Shown here: positions 13,064 to 19,582 of the stretch, piece by piece | How positions within the stretch are numbered: position 1 is the first letter of the stretch | How the letters are laid out: every line of letters starts with the position of its first letter | DNA from: DATLYH01 sp035575035 | Lineage (GTDB): Bacteria > Planctomycetota > Planctomycetia > Gemmatales > Gemmataceae | Assembly: GCA_035575035.1 (NCBI GenBank) | Contig: DATLYH010000129.1 | Location: forward strand, 1 to 19,582 | Reading direction: 5' to 3' | DNA length: 19,582 nucleotides | The notes under the pieces: generated by a model | What the model was told of the DNA's origin: nothing | What the model saw: the letters and a program-made list of their open reading frames with translations, nothing else | The model's database searches: none | Made by a program: the position numbers and the translations under genes

Positions 13064-13426
13064 ATGGCCAAAAAACGGAGCCCCGTGCGAGCCAGCGCCG
13101 CCGCGGTGACGGCCCGGCGGGCGCCGCGCCTCTACCGGCTACTGAAACTGCTCGGTAGAGGCCCGCAGACCCGCGCCCGGCTCACTCGCCAACTTGGTCT
13201 TGATGTCCGCTCCTTCTACCGCGACCTGAACCTCCTCCGCGACGCCGGCATCGAGGTGATCCTTGACGAGGGCCGTTACGTCCTCCAGGGCAAGACCGCC
13301 CAGGCCATCGCCCGGCTCCCCTTCCCCGATCCGCACCTGACCCTGGGCGAGGCGCAGCAGCTGGCCCGGGGCCGCACCGCCGCCCACCGCAAACTCAAAG
13401 AGCAAATCAAACAGATCGTGAAGTGA
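13064..13426 (+). CDS. Small winged-HTH protein (DeoR/WYL-type N-terminal domain only)
   Basis: A 120-residue basic protein with a winged helix-turn-helix at about 22-76: RLYRLLKLLGRGPQTRARLT, recognition helix DVRSFYRDLNLLRDAGI, and the wing EVILDEGRYVLQ. This is the DNA-binding half of WYL/DeoR-type regulators (as in 'HTH_11'), but the usual ligand-binding WYL domain of about 200 residues is absent; the remaining 40 residues are a Pro-containing linker and a basic helix. It is likely a DNA-binding protein. The ATG at 13064 has GAGGGAG close upstream. An upstream in-frame ATG at 12863 exists but its extra 67 residues are low-complexity. The stop is clean, with no trace of a WYL domain after it. 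Confidence 0.75.
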   Translation: MAKKRSPVRASAAAVTARRAPRLYRLLKLLGRGPQTRARLTRQLGLDVRSFYRDLNLLRDAGIEVILDEGRYVLQGKTAQAIARLPFPDPHLTLGEAQQLARGRTAAHRKLKEQIKQIVK

Positions 13427-13691
13427 GCCGGCCGCCTTGCCCCTCGTTTCCCTTTCTTTACATGGTTTACCCGGCGCGCTAACCCGCGGAACGCCGCCCC
13501 CCGCCGGCCGGCCGATGGCTGCCGTCTTGCCGCGCCGGATCTCTCCCACGCATGGCCGCTTGAGGAAACATGCCCGGGAAGCGGCCCGGCCGTCGCGCTG
13601 CGGCATGATTTCTGCTCCCCCCGAGAAGCGCCGGCGGTGAACCGGTCCCCGACTGGGGCGCGGGGGCGAGCGCTTCGGGCGAGGTTGGCGA

Positions 13692-13785
13692 TTGAATCTC
13701 GCGCCGATGGGACCGGCCAGCGCGGCGGGCGACGGAGGAAGGATGCCATTGAACTTCGCGCGCCGGGGGGGACCGACCAGCGCGG
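13692..13785. repeat. Imperfect direct repeat, two copies
   Basis: The stretch 13692-13725 and the stretch 13749-13785 both begin TTGAA, continue with a CGCG-rich part and end in GACCGGCCAGCGCGG and GACCGACCAGCGCGG respectively (one mismatch in the last 15 bases). Spacing is about 57-60 bases. It may be a decayed tandem duplication or a dispersed repeat of this genome. Confidence 0.6.
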
Positions 13786-13838
13786 ACCGCCGGGCGCATC
13801 GGCCGGAGACCATCCCCTTCGCCGGCCACTTGGGTGGA

Positions 13839-13879
13839 CCCTTCCTGCTCTCTCGCGCGCCCCGGGAGGGCAGGAAGGG
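13839..13879. terminator. 17-bp hairpin between convergent genes
   Basis: CCCTTCCTGC (13839-13848) pairs exactly with GCAGGAAGGG (13870-13879). On the plus strand the stem continues to 17 bp (13839-13855 with 13863-13879), using two G-U pairs, and closes in a 7-base loop. It lies 24 bases past the HEAT gene stop (minus strand) and 412 bases past the HTH stop (plus strand). The place suits a two-way transcription stop, although no T-run follows. Confidence 0.5.
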
Positions 13880-13903
13880 AGGGGGGGGCTAACGGCGTCC
13901 GGC

Positions 13904-14617
13904 TCAGGCGCTCTCTTCCAGGGATCGGCGGATACGGATGATGCACGCCTTGGCCTGCTGCTGCAACCAGGGATCGCTGCACTGCACGAACTGCCTTAAC
14001 GTCGGCAGGGCGGGCTCGGCGGCCGGGCCGACCTTGCCCAGCAACTCGAAGCAGCGCTGCCGCCGCTTGTGGTAATGGCCGGTGACCTTCTCGCGCAGCT
14101 TCGCCATCGTGCCCTGCGGCTCGGGCAAGAGAAACTCCTCGACCAGCTGGTTGATCAGCGGCGCCGCTTCGTCTTCCAACGAACGGAGGATGGTGGCCAG
14201 CTGGGTGAGGGTATCGTCGTGCAGCTCGGCCAGGCCCTTGATCACGACCGGCAGCACTTCCACTCCCTTGCGGCGGGTGACCGGGGTCAGCTTGACCAGC
14301 TTGACCAGGGCCGTCGCCGCCGCCATGCTGACCGCCGGCCGCTTGTCCAGGCAGGCGCGGGCCAACTCGGGGAAGGCCGCCGCGGCCGCTGCCCCGGTCA
14401 GCGTCAGGCAGCTGCACGCCTTCACCGCGGTGTCTTCGTCCTCCTCATGCACATGTTCCGCCAGACAGCGGACGGCCACGCGCACTTCCTCGTTGACCGG
14501 GGCCGCGCCGCGCTCTTGCAGGGCAGCGGCCAGCGCTGTCACGGCCTGGGCGCGGACGTGGGGATATTTGTTGCCCAGGTCCTGAATGGCCTTCAGCAAC
14601 GGTGATGGACCGGACAT
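13904..14617 (-). CDS. HEAT-repeat protein
   Basis: A 237-residue soluble, all-helical protein with repeated pairs of helices of the HEAT/armadillo kind: VRAQAVTALAAALQ at 21-34, then VRVAVRCLAEHV, AVKACSCLTLTG, VSMAAATALVKLV and PALPTLRQFVQCSDPWLQQQ towards the end. There is no signal peptide or membrane segment. Such proteins are scaffolds that bind other proteins; the partner cannot be read here. It lies 9 bases after the HYExAFE gene on the same strand, with its ribosome site GAGGG just after the upstream stop, so the two are almost certainly cotranscribed and may act together. Confidence 0.8.
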   Translation of the reverse strand: MSGPSPLLKAIQDLGNKYPHVRAQAVTALAAALQERGAAPVNEEVRVAVRCLAEHVHEEDEDTAVKACSCLTLTGAAAAAAFPELARACLDKRPAVSMAAATALVKLVKLTPVTRRKGVEVLPVVIKGLAELHDDTLTQLATILRSLEDEAAPLINQLVEEFLLPEPQGTMAKLREKVTGHYHKRRQRCFELLGKVGPAAEPALPTLRQFVQCSDPWLQQQAKACIIRIRRSLEESA

Positions 14618-14626
14618 GGCCAGCCC

Positions 14627-15172
14627 TCAGAAAGGAACCTCCGCCGCCACGGCGGGGCCGTGGGTGTACTGGTGCAGCGGCCGGACCAGCTCCCGGAAGG
14701 CGGCGCTGGGGAGGCTGACCGTCCCCCAGCGGCGGCTGCGGATACGCAGATGACGGCGGTAGTCGCCGACCGGGATGGCCCGCAGCAGGTAGCGCCGGCC
14801 GCGCCAGGTCCACAGATCGTCGGTATCTTCCGGCAGGGCGATCGCCGGCTGAATGTGATAGGCGAAGACGAGCAAGCCCTGCCAGCCGGGGCCGAACAGC
14901 TGTTGCCAGCGCTGCAGGCCGTCGATGTCCGCCAGCGTGGACCAGCACTCCCAGACGCGCCGCGGCCGCTCCGGAGGACCGGTGGGGAAGCGCCGCCCCT
15001 TGACATCCACTAACAGCCGGCCGCCCCCCTCCCCGTGGACGATGAAGTCGAGGCTCTTGACGCGGCCCTCGCCCAGCGTGGCCCGGCGAGTCTCATCCAC
15101 GGCCACATAGCAGAGGCGGTGCCACTGCAGATAAGCCTCGAAGGCCGCTTCGTAATGGTTGCTGCGGTCCAT
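14627..15172 (-). CDS. HYExAFE family protein, PD-(D/E)XK nuclease-like
   Basis: A 181-residue protein that starts with the hallmark HYEAAFEAYL (HYE at 6-8, AFE at 10-12), which gives its name to a planctomycete family of unknown function. The order of acidic and basic residues fits a PD-(D/E)XK nuclease core: Glu in the first helix (E12), D42 in SLDFIV, then D56-V57-K58 in LLVDVKGRR on the next strand. The remainder (about 75-181) has Trp-rich segments and no recognised domain. A role in cutting or repairing DNA is an inference from fold signature only. It lies 76 bases after hisS and 9 bases before the HEAT gene, all on the minus strand. Confidence 0.78.
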   Translation of the reverse strand: MDRSNHYEAAFEAYLQWHRLCYVAVDETRRATLGEGRVKSLDFIVHGEGGGRLLVDVKGRRFPTGPPERPRRVWECWSTLADIDGLQRWQQLFGPGWQGLLVFAYHIQPAIALPEDTDDLWTWRGRRYLLRAIPVGDYRRHLRIRSRRWGTVSLPSAAFRELVRPLHQYTHGPAVAAEVPF

Positions 15173-15188
15173 CGCCGTGCCTGCCTGG

Positions 15189-15209
15189 AAGGATGAAGGA
15201 TGAAGGACG
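15189..15209. repeat. 7-bp tandem repeat, three copies (AAGGATG type)
   Basis: AAGGATG, AAGGATG and AAGGACG follow each other at 15189-15195, 15196-15202 and 15203-15209, in the gap between hisS and the HYExAFE gene. The period of 7 is shared with the arrays at 16590-16646 on the other side of hisS. Confidence 0.85.
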
Positions 15210-15248
15210 AAAACAGACGGCGGCTTGGGCTTGCTTCCTCCTTATTCG

Positions 15249-16577
15249 TCATCCTTTCAGAATGCGGTTGATCTCGGCCGCCACTTGGGCGGTGGGGATG
15301 TCTACGCCCTTCCCCTCGCGCAAGGCCAGGTCCTTGACCTTCCAGACGCCGCGCTCGAATTCCTCCGGGCCGGCGATCAGGGCCACCCGGAAGCCGCGCC
15401 GCTCGGCGTATTGCAACTGCTGCCCCACCTTTTTCGGATCGGGATAGACTTCAACGCCGATCCCCTCGGCGCGAAGCCGACGAGCCATCTTCTGGTAGTC
15501 GCCGAGCCGGTCGGCGCTGAACTGCACCAGCAGCACCGGGGCGGGCGGCTCGGCACGGAGCAGCCCCAATTTTTCCATCGCCGCCAGCAGCCGGTCGAGG
15601 CCCAGCGACGCGCCGACGCCGGGGAGCACCTGTTTGGTGTACAGGCTGGCCAGGTTGTCGTAGCGGCCGCCGGAGCAGACGCTGCCAATGCCGGGCAGGT
15701 CGTCCAGGAACGTCTCGTAAACGGTACCGGTATAGTAGTCGAGACCGCGTGCGATGGAAACATCCAGCTTCAACCGGTCGTCGGGCACGCCGGCCTGCTC
15801 GGCCACCGCCAGCAGCTCACGCAGCCGGCTGATGCCTTCCGCCGCCTTCGGGTTGCCGCCGAAGTCCCGCCGCAGCCGGTCGAGGATCTCGGCGTTGGTC
15901 CCCTCCGTCTGGGCCAGATCAAGGATGCGGTCGGCCTGCGCCGGACGGACGCCGGTCTTCTCGATCATCTCGGCCCGCACCGCCTCGCGGCCAGTCTTGG
16001 GAAGCTTGTCCAGGGCGCGCAGCAAGGGGGCCGTCTGCCCGGCCAGGCCGAGTTCCTCCAGCAGGCCGTTGAGGACCAGCCGGTTGTTGATATGGATACG
16101 GAAGCGCTCGAACCCCAGCGCCAGCATCAGGTCGTTGATGACCAGGACCACCTCAATATCGGCGGCGTTGGACGTGGTGCCGATGGTGTCGAAATCGCAC
16201 TGCCAGAACTCGCGGAATCGCCCCTGCCCGGTGTTCTCGCCGCGCCAGACCGGCCCCAGGTGGTAGCGCTTGAAGGGGGTGCCCAACGTGGGGATGTGCT
16301 CGGCGGCAAAGCGGGCAAACGGCACCGTCAGGTCGAAGCGGAGGGCGACATCACGGCCGCCGTGGTCGGTGAAGCGGTAGATGATCTTGTCCGACTCCTC
16401 GCCCGCCTTGCCGAGGAGGATCTCGGCATATTCCAAGGCGGGGGTGTCGATCGGCAGGAAGCCGTAGGAGCGGTAGACCCGCCGCACCTGTTCCAGCAGA
16501 TGCTCGCGGGGGATCATCAAGTCCGGTGGGTAGTCGCGGAAACCCTTGAGCGTTCGCGGTTCGATCAGGTCGGCCAT
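15249..16577 (-). CDS. hisS: Histidyl-tRNA synthetase
   Basis: A 442-residue class II histidyl-tRNA synthetase, which charges tRNA-His in the cytoplasm. Visible parts: N-terminal LKGFRDYPP, motif 1 around TPALEY at about 45-50, motif 2 FKRYHLGPVWRGENTGQGR and FREFWQCDFD at 102-129, the HisA motif RGLDYYTG at 277-284, GGRYDNL at 303-309, motif 3 GVGASLGLDRL at 320-330, and the C-terminal anticodon-binding domain (about 345-440, VEVYPDPKKVGQQLQYAERRG). The 'RGENTGQGRFREF' and 'GVGASLGLDRL' wording is closer to the eukaryote/archaea-like branch than to the E. coli type. The ATG at 16577 is preferred; a TTG two codons upstream is also in frame. The ribosome site is weak. Confidence 0.95.
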   Translation of the reverse strand: MADLIEPRTLKGFRDYPPDLMIPREHLLEQVRRVYRSYGFLPIDTPALEYAEILLGKAGEESDKIIYRFTDHGGRDVALRFDLTVPFARFAAEHIPTLGTPFKRYHLGPVWRGENTGQGRFREFWQCDFDTIGTTSNAADIEVVLVINDLMLALGFERFRIHINNRLVLNGLLEELGLAGQTAPLLRALDKLPKTGREAVRAEMIEKTGVRPAQADRILDLAQTEGTNAEILDRLRRDFGGNPKAAEGISRLRELLAVAEQAGVPDDRLKLDVSIARGLDYYTGTVYETFLDDLPGIGSVCSGGRYDNLASLYTKQVLPGVGASLGLDRLLAAMEKLGLLRAEPPAPVLLVQFSADRLGDYQKMARRLRAEGIGVEVYPDPKKVGQQLQYAERRGFRVALIAGPEEFERGVWKVKDLALREGKGVDIPTAQVAAEINRILKG

Positions 16578-16589
16578 TGCCAAAGCCCA

Positions 16590-16646
16590 TAGTCCGTAGT
16601 CCGTAGTCCATAGTCCCCCAGCTACGGCCTACGGCCTACGGCCTAC
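16590..16646. repeat. Two adjacent 7-bp tandem arrays between M50 gene and hisS
   Basis: TAGTCCG, TAGTCCG, TAGTCCA and TAGTCCC fill 16590-16617; then CTACGGC is repeated three times at 16622-16642, with a partial CTAC to 16646 that includes the stop codon of the M50 gene. Together they make up almost the entire 65-base gap between the two genes, so they would be transcribed if the genes form an operon. Confidence 0.92.
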
Positions 16647-17698
16647 TGTCGGTTGCGATAACGGTCGCTGACGCGCTTGAGGAAGCGGCGTTCCTCGTCG
16701 GTCAGGGAGGTCAGCCCCTCGCGCTGGACCTTCTCCAGCAGTTCGTCCATGCGGCGTTCCTCGGCCTCGCGCTGTTCCTGCTCGCGCTGCATCCGGCGCG
16801 TAGCGCGGCGCTGCATCCAGCGCTGGAACCAACTCTGTCGGCGGCGCGGCGGGGGCGGCTGGTCGCGCTCCAGGCTGGTGTAGCCCTGCGAGAAGTCGTA
16901 GCCGAACAGCGACTCCTCGCCCCCCGTCTCCAGCAAAATCCACTGCTGCTTGCAGGCAATACAGATCACCACCAGCAGGAAGATGGGAACGAGTTCGTTG
17001 ACGACAATGGCGAACAGGCCGACCACCAACGCCGTCACAAAACCGGCGTAGACCGCCATCAGGGTCGCCTGCCGGTAGCCGATGTATCGCCACAGGATAC
17101 TCTGGAAGATGCGGCCGCCGTCGAGCGGATAGCCGGGCAGCAGGTTGATCAGGAACAAGATCCAGTTGACCCAGAAGAACCGGGCCAGCAGCAGCACGAG
17201 CCCATTGGTTTCCTGCACTGCCGGGCCCCCACCCCAGGGAAAGAGAAGGACGGCGCCGGCATCATTGATCCGACTGATGGCGCCGAGGTTGAACGGGTCG
17301 AGCGGCGGCCACAAGCCGAAGCCCAGGATCAGGGCCGCCGCGCTGCCCAGACCGAGGACCAGGTTGACGGCCGGGCCGGCAGCGGCCGTGAGGAGGTTGG
17401 CCCGGGGCGTGTGCGGCACATCGACGTAGGCCAGACCGCCCAGCGGCCAGAGCAGGATTTCCTGGGCGTCGCCATCCAGCCGACGAGCCGCGAAGCAGTG
17501 GCCGTATTCATGCAGCAACACGGCGACGAAGAGCAAGGCGAAGACCGCCCCCACATCGACCCAGGTACCGGCCGGCACCTTCGCGAAGGCAAACCGCAGG
17601 ATCAGCCCCAGCGCCACCAGCGGGAACAGAATGTGAACGCGCACGGTGATGCCGTTGAGCCGCCACAACGGCAACGACCAGGTCAAGGGATCACGCAT
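16643..17698 (-). CDS. M50 (site-2) intramembrane metalloprotease with DUF6576-like tail
   Basis: A 351-residue membrane protein. The zinc site is HEYGH at 63-67 with the third ligand D193 in LLPGYPLDGGR at 187-196, both within hydrophobic segments (about 22-38, 48-70, 105-127, 170-188, 212-250), the layout of site-2 proteases. These cut membrane-anchored regulators inside the bilayer. The cytoplasmic tail (about 255-351) is charged, with a Pro/Arg stretch (280-290) and a coiled coil, and ends in DELLEKVQREGLTSLTDEER and RFLKRVSD, which resembles the DUF6576 tail ('ILxKIxxxGxxSLTxxEkxFL') of Bacteroidota rhomboid proteases. No anti-sigma factor gene lies beside it. A promoter candidate is 48 bases upstream. 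Confidence 0.88.
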   Translation of the reverse strand: MRDPLTWSLPLWRLNGITVRVHILFPLVALGLILRFAFAKVPAGTWVDVGAVFALLFVAVLLHEYGHCFAARRLDGDAQEILLWPLGGLAYVDVPHTPRANLLTAAAGPAVNLVLGLGSAAALILGFGLWPPLDPFNLGAISRINDAGAVLLFPWGGGPAVQETNGLVLLLARFFWVNWILFLINLLPGYPLDGGRIFQSILWRYIGYRQATLMAVYAGFVTALVVGLFAIVVNELVPIFLLVVICIACKQQWILLETGGEESLFGYDFSQGYTSLERDQPPPPRRRQSWFQRWMQRRATRRMQREQEQREAEERRMDELLEKVQREGLTSLTDEERRFLKRVSDRYRNRQ

Positions 17699-17745
17699 CG
17701 CAGCAACTCGTTAGTCCGGCCAAGCGTTGCAACGCCGACAGGAAA

Positions 17746-17774
17746 ATTTTACCATCGGGCCTCCGAGCAAGCAA
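17746..17774 (-). promoter_or_regulatory. Candidate promoter of the M50 gene
   Basis: On the minus strand TTGCTT (17774-17769, three of six consensus bases) is 17 bases from TAAAAT (17751-17746, five of six), in a local AT-rich patch 48 bases before the M50 start codon. Confidence 0.4.
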
Positions 17775-17831
17775 TCACCCCCCGAGCCGCCCAGCCGAGG
17801 ACCGGCGTTATCATCCATCGAAGGGAAGGCC

Positions 17832-18002
17832 ATGTCCCGCCAAGTCGTTTTCCGCGGCCGCAAGATCCCGGCCGCCCCGAACGTGACCGTTCTGCCGGAT
17901 GGACCGATGGTACAGCGCGGGGTGGCAATGCGCCCCGTCGCTAACGCTCCGGGCTCAGAGGACCCGGCGCTAACGCTCCGGGCTCAGAGGACCCGGCGCT
18001 AA
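17832..18002 (+). CDS. Possible small or truncated gene running into a repeat
   Basis: An ATG with a good ribosome site (AAGGGAAGG, ending two bases before it) opens a frame of 56 codons. The first 36 residues (SRQVVFRGRKIPAAPNVTV, LPDGPMVQRGVAMRPV) look like an ordinary soluble protein start. The last 20 are encoded by the 29-bp repeats and the frame ends inside the third copy. It may be a real small gene whose 3' end was replaced by the repeat, a broken gene, or chance. I do not recognise the sequence. Confidence 0.35.
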   Translation: MSRQVVFRGRKIPAAPNVTVLPDGPMVQRGVAMRPVANAPGSEDPALTLRAQRTRR

Positions 18003-18018
18003 CGCTCCGGGCTCAGAG
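17940..18018. repeat. 29-bp tandem repeat, two full copies and one partial
   Basis: Copies begin at 17940, 17969 and 17998 (period 29); the third breaks off at 18018. Each holds GCTAACGCTCCGGGCTCAGA; its reverse complement contains GAGCCCGGAGCGTTAGC and links to CCGGGT in the next unit, so it is a relative of the 48-bp repeat at 12590-12685. The array ends 12 bases from the stop of the membrane TPR gene. Confidence 0.95.
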
Positions 18019-18030
18019 CACGGATCATCC

Positions 18031-19582
18031 TCAGGGGCGAGGGCGGCCGCGGCCACGCCGGAGCCACTGTTCGATGGCCTCGACCAGATCGGTTGGGCCG
18101 GCCGACCGGGCCAGTGTCAGGGCCTGCTCGGCCAGGTGGACGGCCTCGTCGGGGTGTCCCTGGGCATGGAGGGCCCGGGCCAGGTTGAAGCGATACTCGG
18201 CCGATCCGGGAAGGAGGTTGCTCGCGATCTGGAAGCACTGGCCGGCCTCGCGCCACTTGCCTTGGCCGCCCAGCGCCAGCCCCAGCTGGTTGACCGCCGC
18301 GGCCGTACCGGGATCAAGACGGGCGGCGCGAGCGAAGTGACCGGCCGCTTCGTCCGGCTTCCCCTGACGCAGACAAATGACCCCGAGCTTGAAGTGGGCG
18401 TCTGCCCAGTGAGGCCGGAGCTGGGCCGCCCGGGCGAAGTGGCGGGCCGCCTCGTCCAGCCGCTCTTGCCGGAGCAGCAGCGCCGCCAGCAGGAATTGCG
18501 TCTCGGCCACGCCGGGATCAAGCTGCACCGACCGCTCCAGATGCTCGACTGCTTCATCAACCCGGCCCTGATCGAACAGGAGACTCCCCAGGTTGGCATG
18601 GGCGCGGGGATTGTCGGGGTCCACCCGGATGGCGTGCTCCCAGAGGGTCAGGCTGTTGCGCCAGTGCCGTACTTGAAGCCAGGTGCCGACCGTGCAGCCG
18701 GCCAGCACCGCCGCGGCCAGGGCTGCCTGCACCGGTCGGGGCCAACGGGCCAGCAGCTCGGCACTCCCCCAGACAAGCAGGATGAACAGGCCGATGTGCG
18801 GCACATAGGTGAAGCGGTCGGCGCGGCCCTGCTCCCCCGCCTGAATAAGTCCGATGACCGGAACCAACGTCCCGAGGAACCAGAACCAGCCAACGACCAG
18901 GTACGGCCGCTGCCGGGCCTGGCGCAGCACCAGCACCGTCACCATGCCCAGCAGCAGTGCCGAGCCTGCCGCCGGCCAGGAGGAAAGCTCGTGGAACGGG
19001 TGCGGATAGAAGATGCTCAGCCCCTGCGGCCAGAAGGTCTGCCTCAGGTACTGCACGTAGGACACCAGGGCATTGCCCAGACGCACCGGCAGCGGAATCG
19101 GCTCCGTCGGCAGGACCGCACCGACCTGTTTCTGAGCATGGACCGTCACCAGGCTGGCCAGCAGCACCAGGATCAACAGCGGCACTTTCTCCGCCACCAG
19201 CAGCCCGGGCCGGGCCGGCACGAACCGGGGGGCAGGGACCGCACCTTCCCCGGCCCCGTCGGCGGGGCCTGCAAGGCGAAACCGCCTCAGCGGCCAGTAG
19301 TCGAGCAGGAGCAAGACGCACGGCAGCGTGACCAGCATCGGCTTGGCCAGCAAGCCCAACGTCAGGGTCCACACCACCACCAGATAACGCCCCACCGAAG
19401 GCCATGCCGCATAGCGGGCATAAGCCGCCAGCGTGAGCAAACCCCCCAACGTGCTCAGGACATCCTTCCGCTCCGCCACCCAGGCCACCGACTCCACATG
19501 CAACGGATGCACCGCGAACAACGCCGCCACTACCGCGCTCCGCCCAACCGCCCCGGTCATCCCCCGCAACACCCCGAAGAGG
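18031..19582 (-). CDS. TMTC-like membrane protein with TPR repeats, 5' cut by window
   Basis: At least 516 residues of a larger protein; the frame is still open at the right edge, so the true start is outside and a GTG at 19572 is probably internal. The N-terminal visible half has about seven membrane segments and the phrase AVHPLHVESVAWVAERKDVL, typical of planctomycete proteins related to eukaryotic TMTC (GT-C fold, O-mannosyltransferase-like). The C-terminal half (from about residue 320 of the visible part) has about five to six tetratricopeptide repeats (NPRAHANLGSLLFDQGRVDE, WADAHFKLGVICLRQGKPDE, and others). It may glycosylate exported proteins with a lipid-linked sugar, as inferred from the family. 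It ends 12 bases from the 29-bp repeat array. Confidence 0.85.
   Translation of the reverse strand, partial: LFGVLRGMTGAVGRSAVVAALFAVHPLHVESVAWVAERKDVLSTLGGLLTLAAYARYAAWPSVGRYLVVVWTLTLGLLAKPMLVTLPCVLLLLDYWPLRRFRLAGPADGAGEGAVPAPRFVPARPGLLVAEKVPLLILVLLASLVTVHAQKQVGAVLPTEPIPLPVRLGNALVSYVQYLRQTFWPQGLSIFYPHPFHELSSWPAAGSALLLGMVTVLVLRQARQRPYLVVGWFWFLGTLVPVIGLIQAGEQGRADRFTYVPHIGLFILLVWGSAELLARWPRPVQAALAAAVLAGCTVGTWLQVRHWRNSLTLWEHAIRVDPDNPRAHANLGSLLFDQGRVDEAVEHLERSVQLDPGVAETQFLLAALLLRQERLDEAARHFARAAQLRPHWADAHFKLGVICLRQGKPDEAAGHFARAARLDPGTAAAVNQLGLALGGQGKWREAGQCFQIASNLLPGSAEYRFNLARALHAQGHPDEAVHLAEQALTLARSAGPTDLVEAIEQWLRRGRGRPRP

Larger units (their letters stand above)
13427..13903. other. 477-base intergenic region between convergent genes
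   Basis: The HTH gene (+) and the HEAT gene (-) point towards each other here. I see no supported gene in it. It holds an imperfect direct repeat of about 35 bases (13692-13725 and 13749-13785) and a long hairpin close to the HEAT stop. The rest is GC-rich sequence without visible structure. Confidence 0.5.

Noticed and set aside
12811..13071. Minus-strand open frame of 86 codons in the leader of the HTH gene
   Set aside because: Its translation is Pro/Gly/Arg-rich text of the kind often produced by GC-rich intergenic repeats; there is no ribosome site.
13479..14417. 312-codon minus-strand open frame overlapping the HEAT gene and the intergenic region
   Set aside because: It is in a different frame from the HEAT gene, which has helical repeats and a good start; this one is low-complexity.
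15225..16592. 455-codon plus-strand open frame opposite hisS
   Set aside because: hisS has every class II motif on the minus strand; the opposite frame is a shadow of codon bias.
17940..18018. CRISPR array
   Set aside because: The units are directly contiguous with no unique spacers and there are no cas genes; it is a simple tandem repeat.

Overview
This is a GC-rich stretch of bacterial chromosome that looks like Planctomycetota, probably Gemmataceae or a close relative. Family memory, not a search, supports this: a PVC-type dehydrogenase/HEAT/cytochrome c fusion, a HYExAFE-type nuclease-like protein, a TMTC-like membrane TPR protein, a small Lys-rich protein, and many short dispersed intergenic repeats. 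There is no rRNA, tRNA, CRISPR array or transposase that I can see.

Layout. Positions 1-3305 (+) are a housekeeping run: the 3' end of mnmG, obg, coaX and an MnmE-like GTPase, the last three overlapping by a few bases and probably translationally coupled. A PilZ gene (-) meets the GTPase tail to tail. Positions 3912-5668 (-) hold a GTG-started Lys-rich small protein and an M20 metallopeptidase. Positions 5851-8211 (+) hold an enolase-superfamily enzyme followed by three small, tightly coupled genes: a coiled-coil protein, a DUF5678-like protein and a retropepsin-like aspartic protease. Positions 8269-12569 (+) hold an exported dehydrogenase/HEAT/cytochrome c protein and a stand-alone SoxB-like flavoenzyme. 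A 494-base non-coding stretch with a 48-bp tandem repeat and a good sigma70-like promoter precedes a small HTH gene. From 13904 to the right edge everything large is on the minus strand: membrane TPR protein (cut by the window end), M50 intramembrane protease, hisS, HYExAFE protein and a HEAT-repeat protein.

How the genes may work together. MnmG and MnmE form one tRNA-wobble-uridine modifying complex, so an MnmE-like protein three genes from mnmG is notable, all the more because it lacks the C-terminal C-x-G-K end. The M20 peptidase and the enolase-superfamily enzyme are divergent and could share a pathway for racemising and deacylating N-acyl amino acids or dipeptides. The coiled-coil/DUF5678/retropepsin trio is the best candidate for a poorly described system. 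The dehydrogenase-cytochrome and the SoxB-like oxidoreductase could belong to one periplasm-linked oxidation route, but nothing in the sequence proves it.

The intergenic DNA is unusually structured: related 48-bp and 29-bp tandem repeats in opposite orientation about 5 kb apart, several 7-bp-period microsatellites around hisS, and many perfect hairpins without U-tracts.
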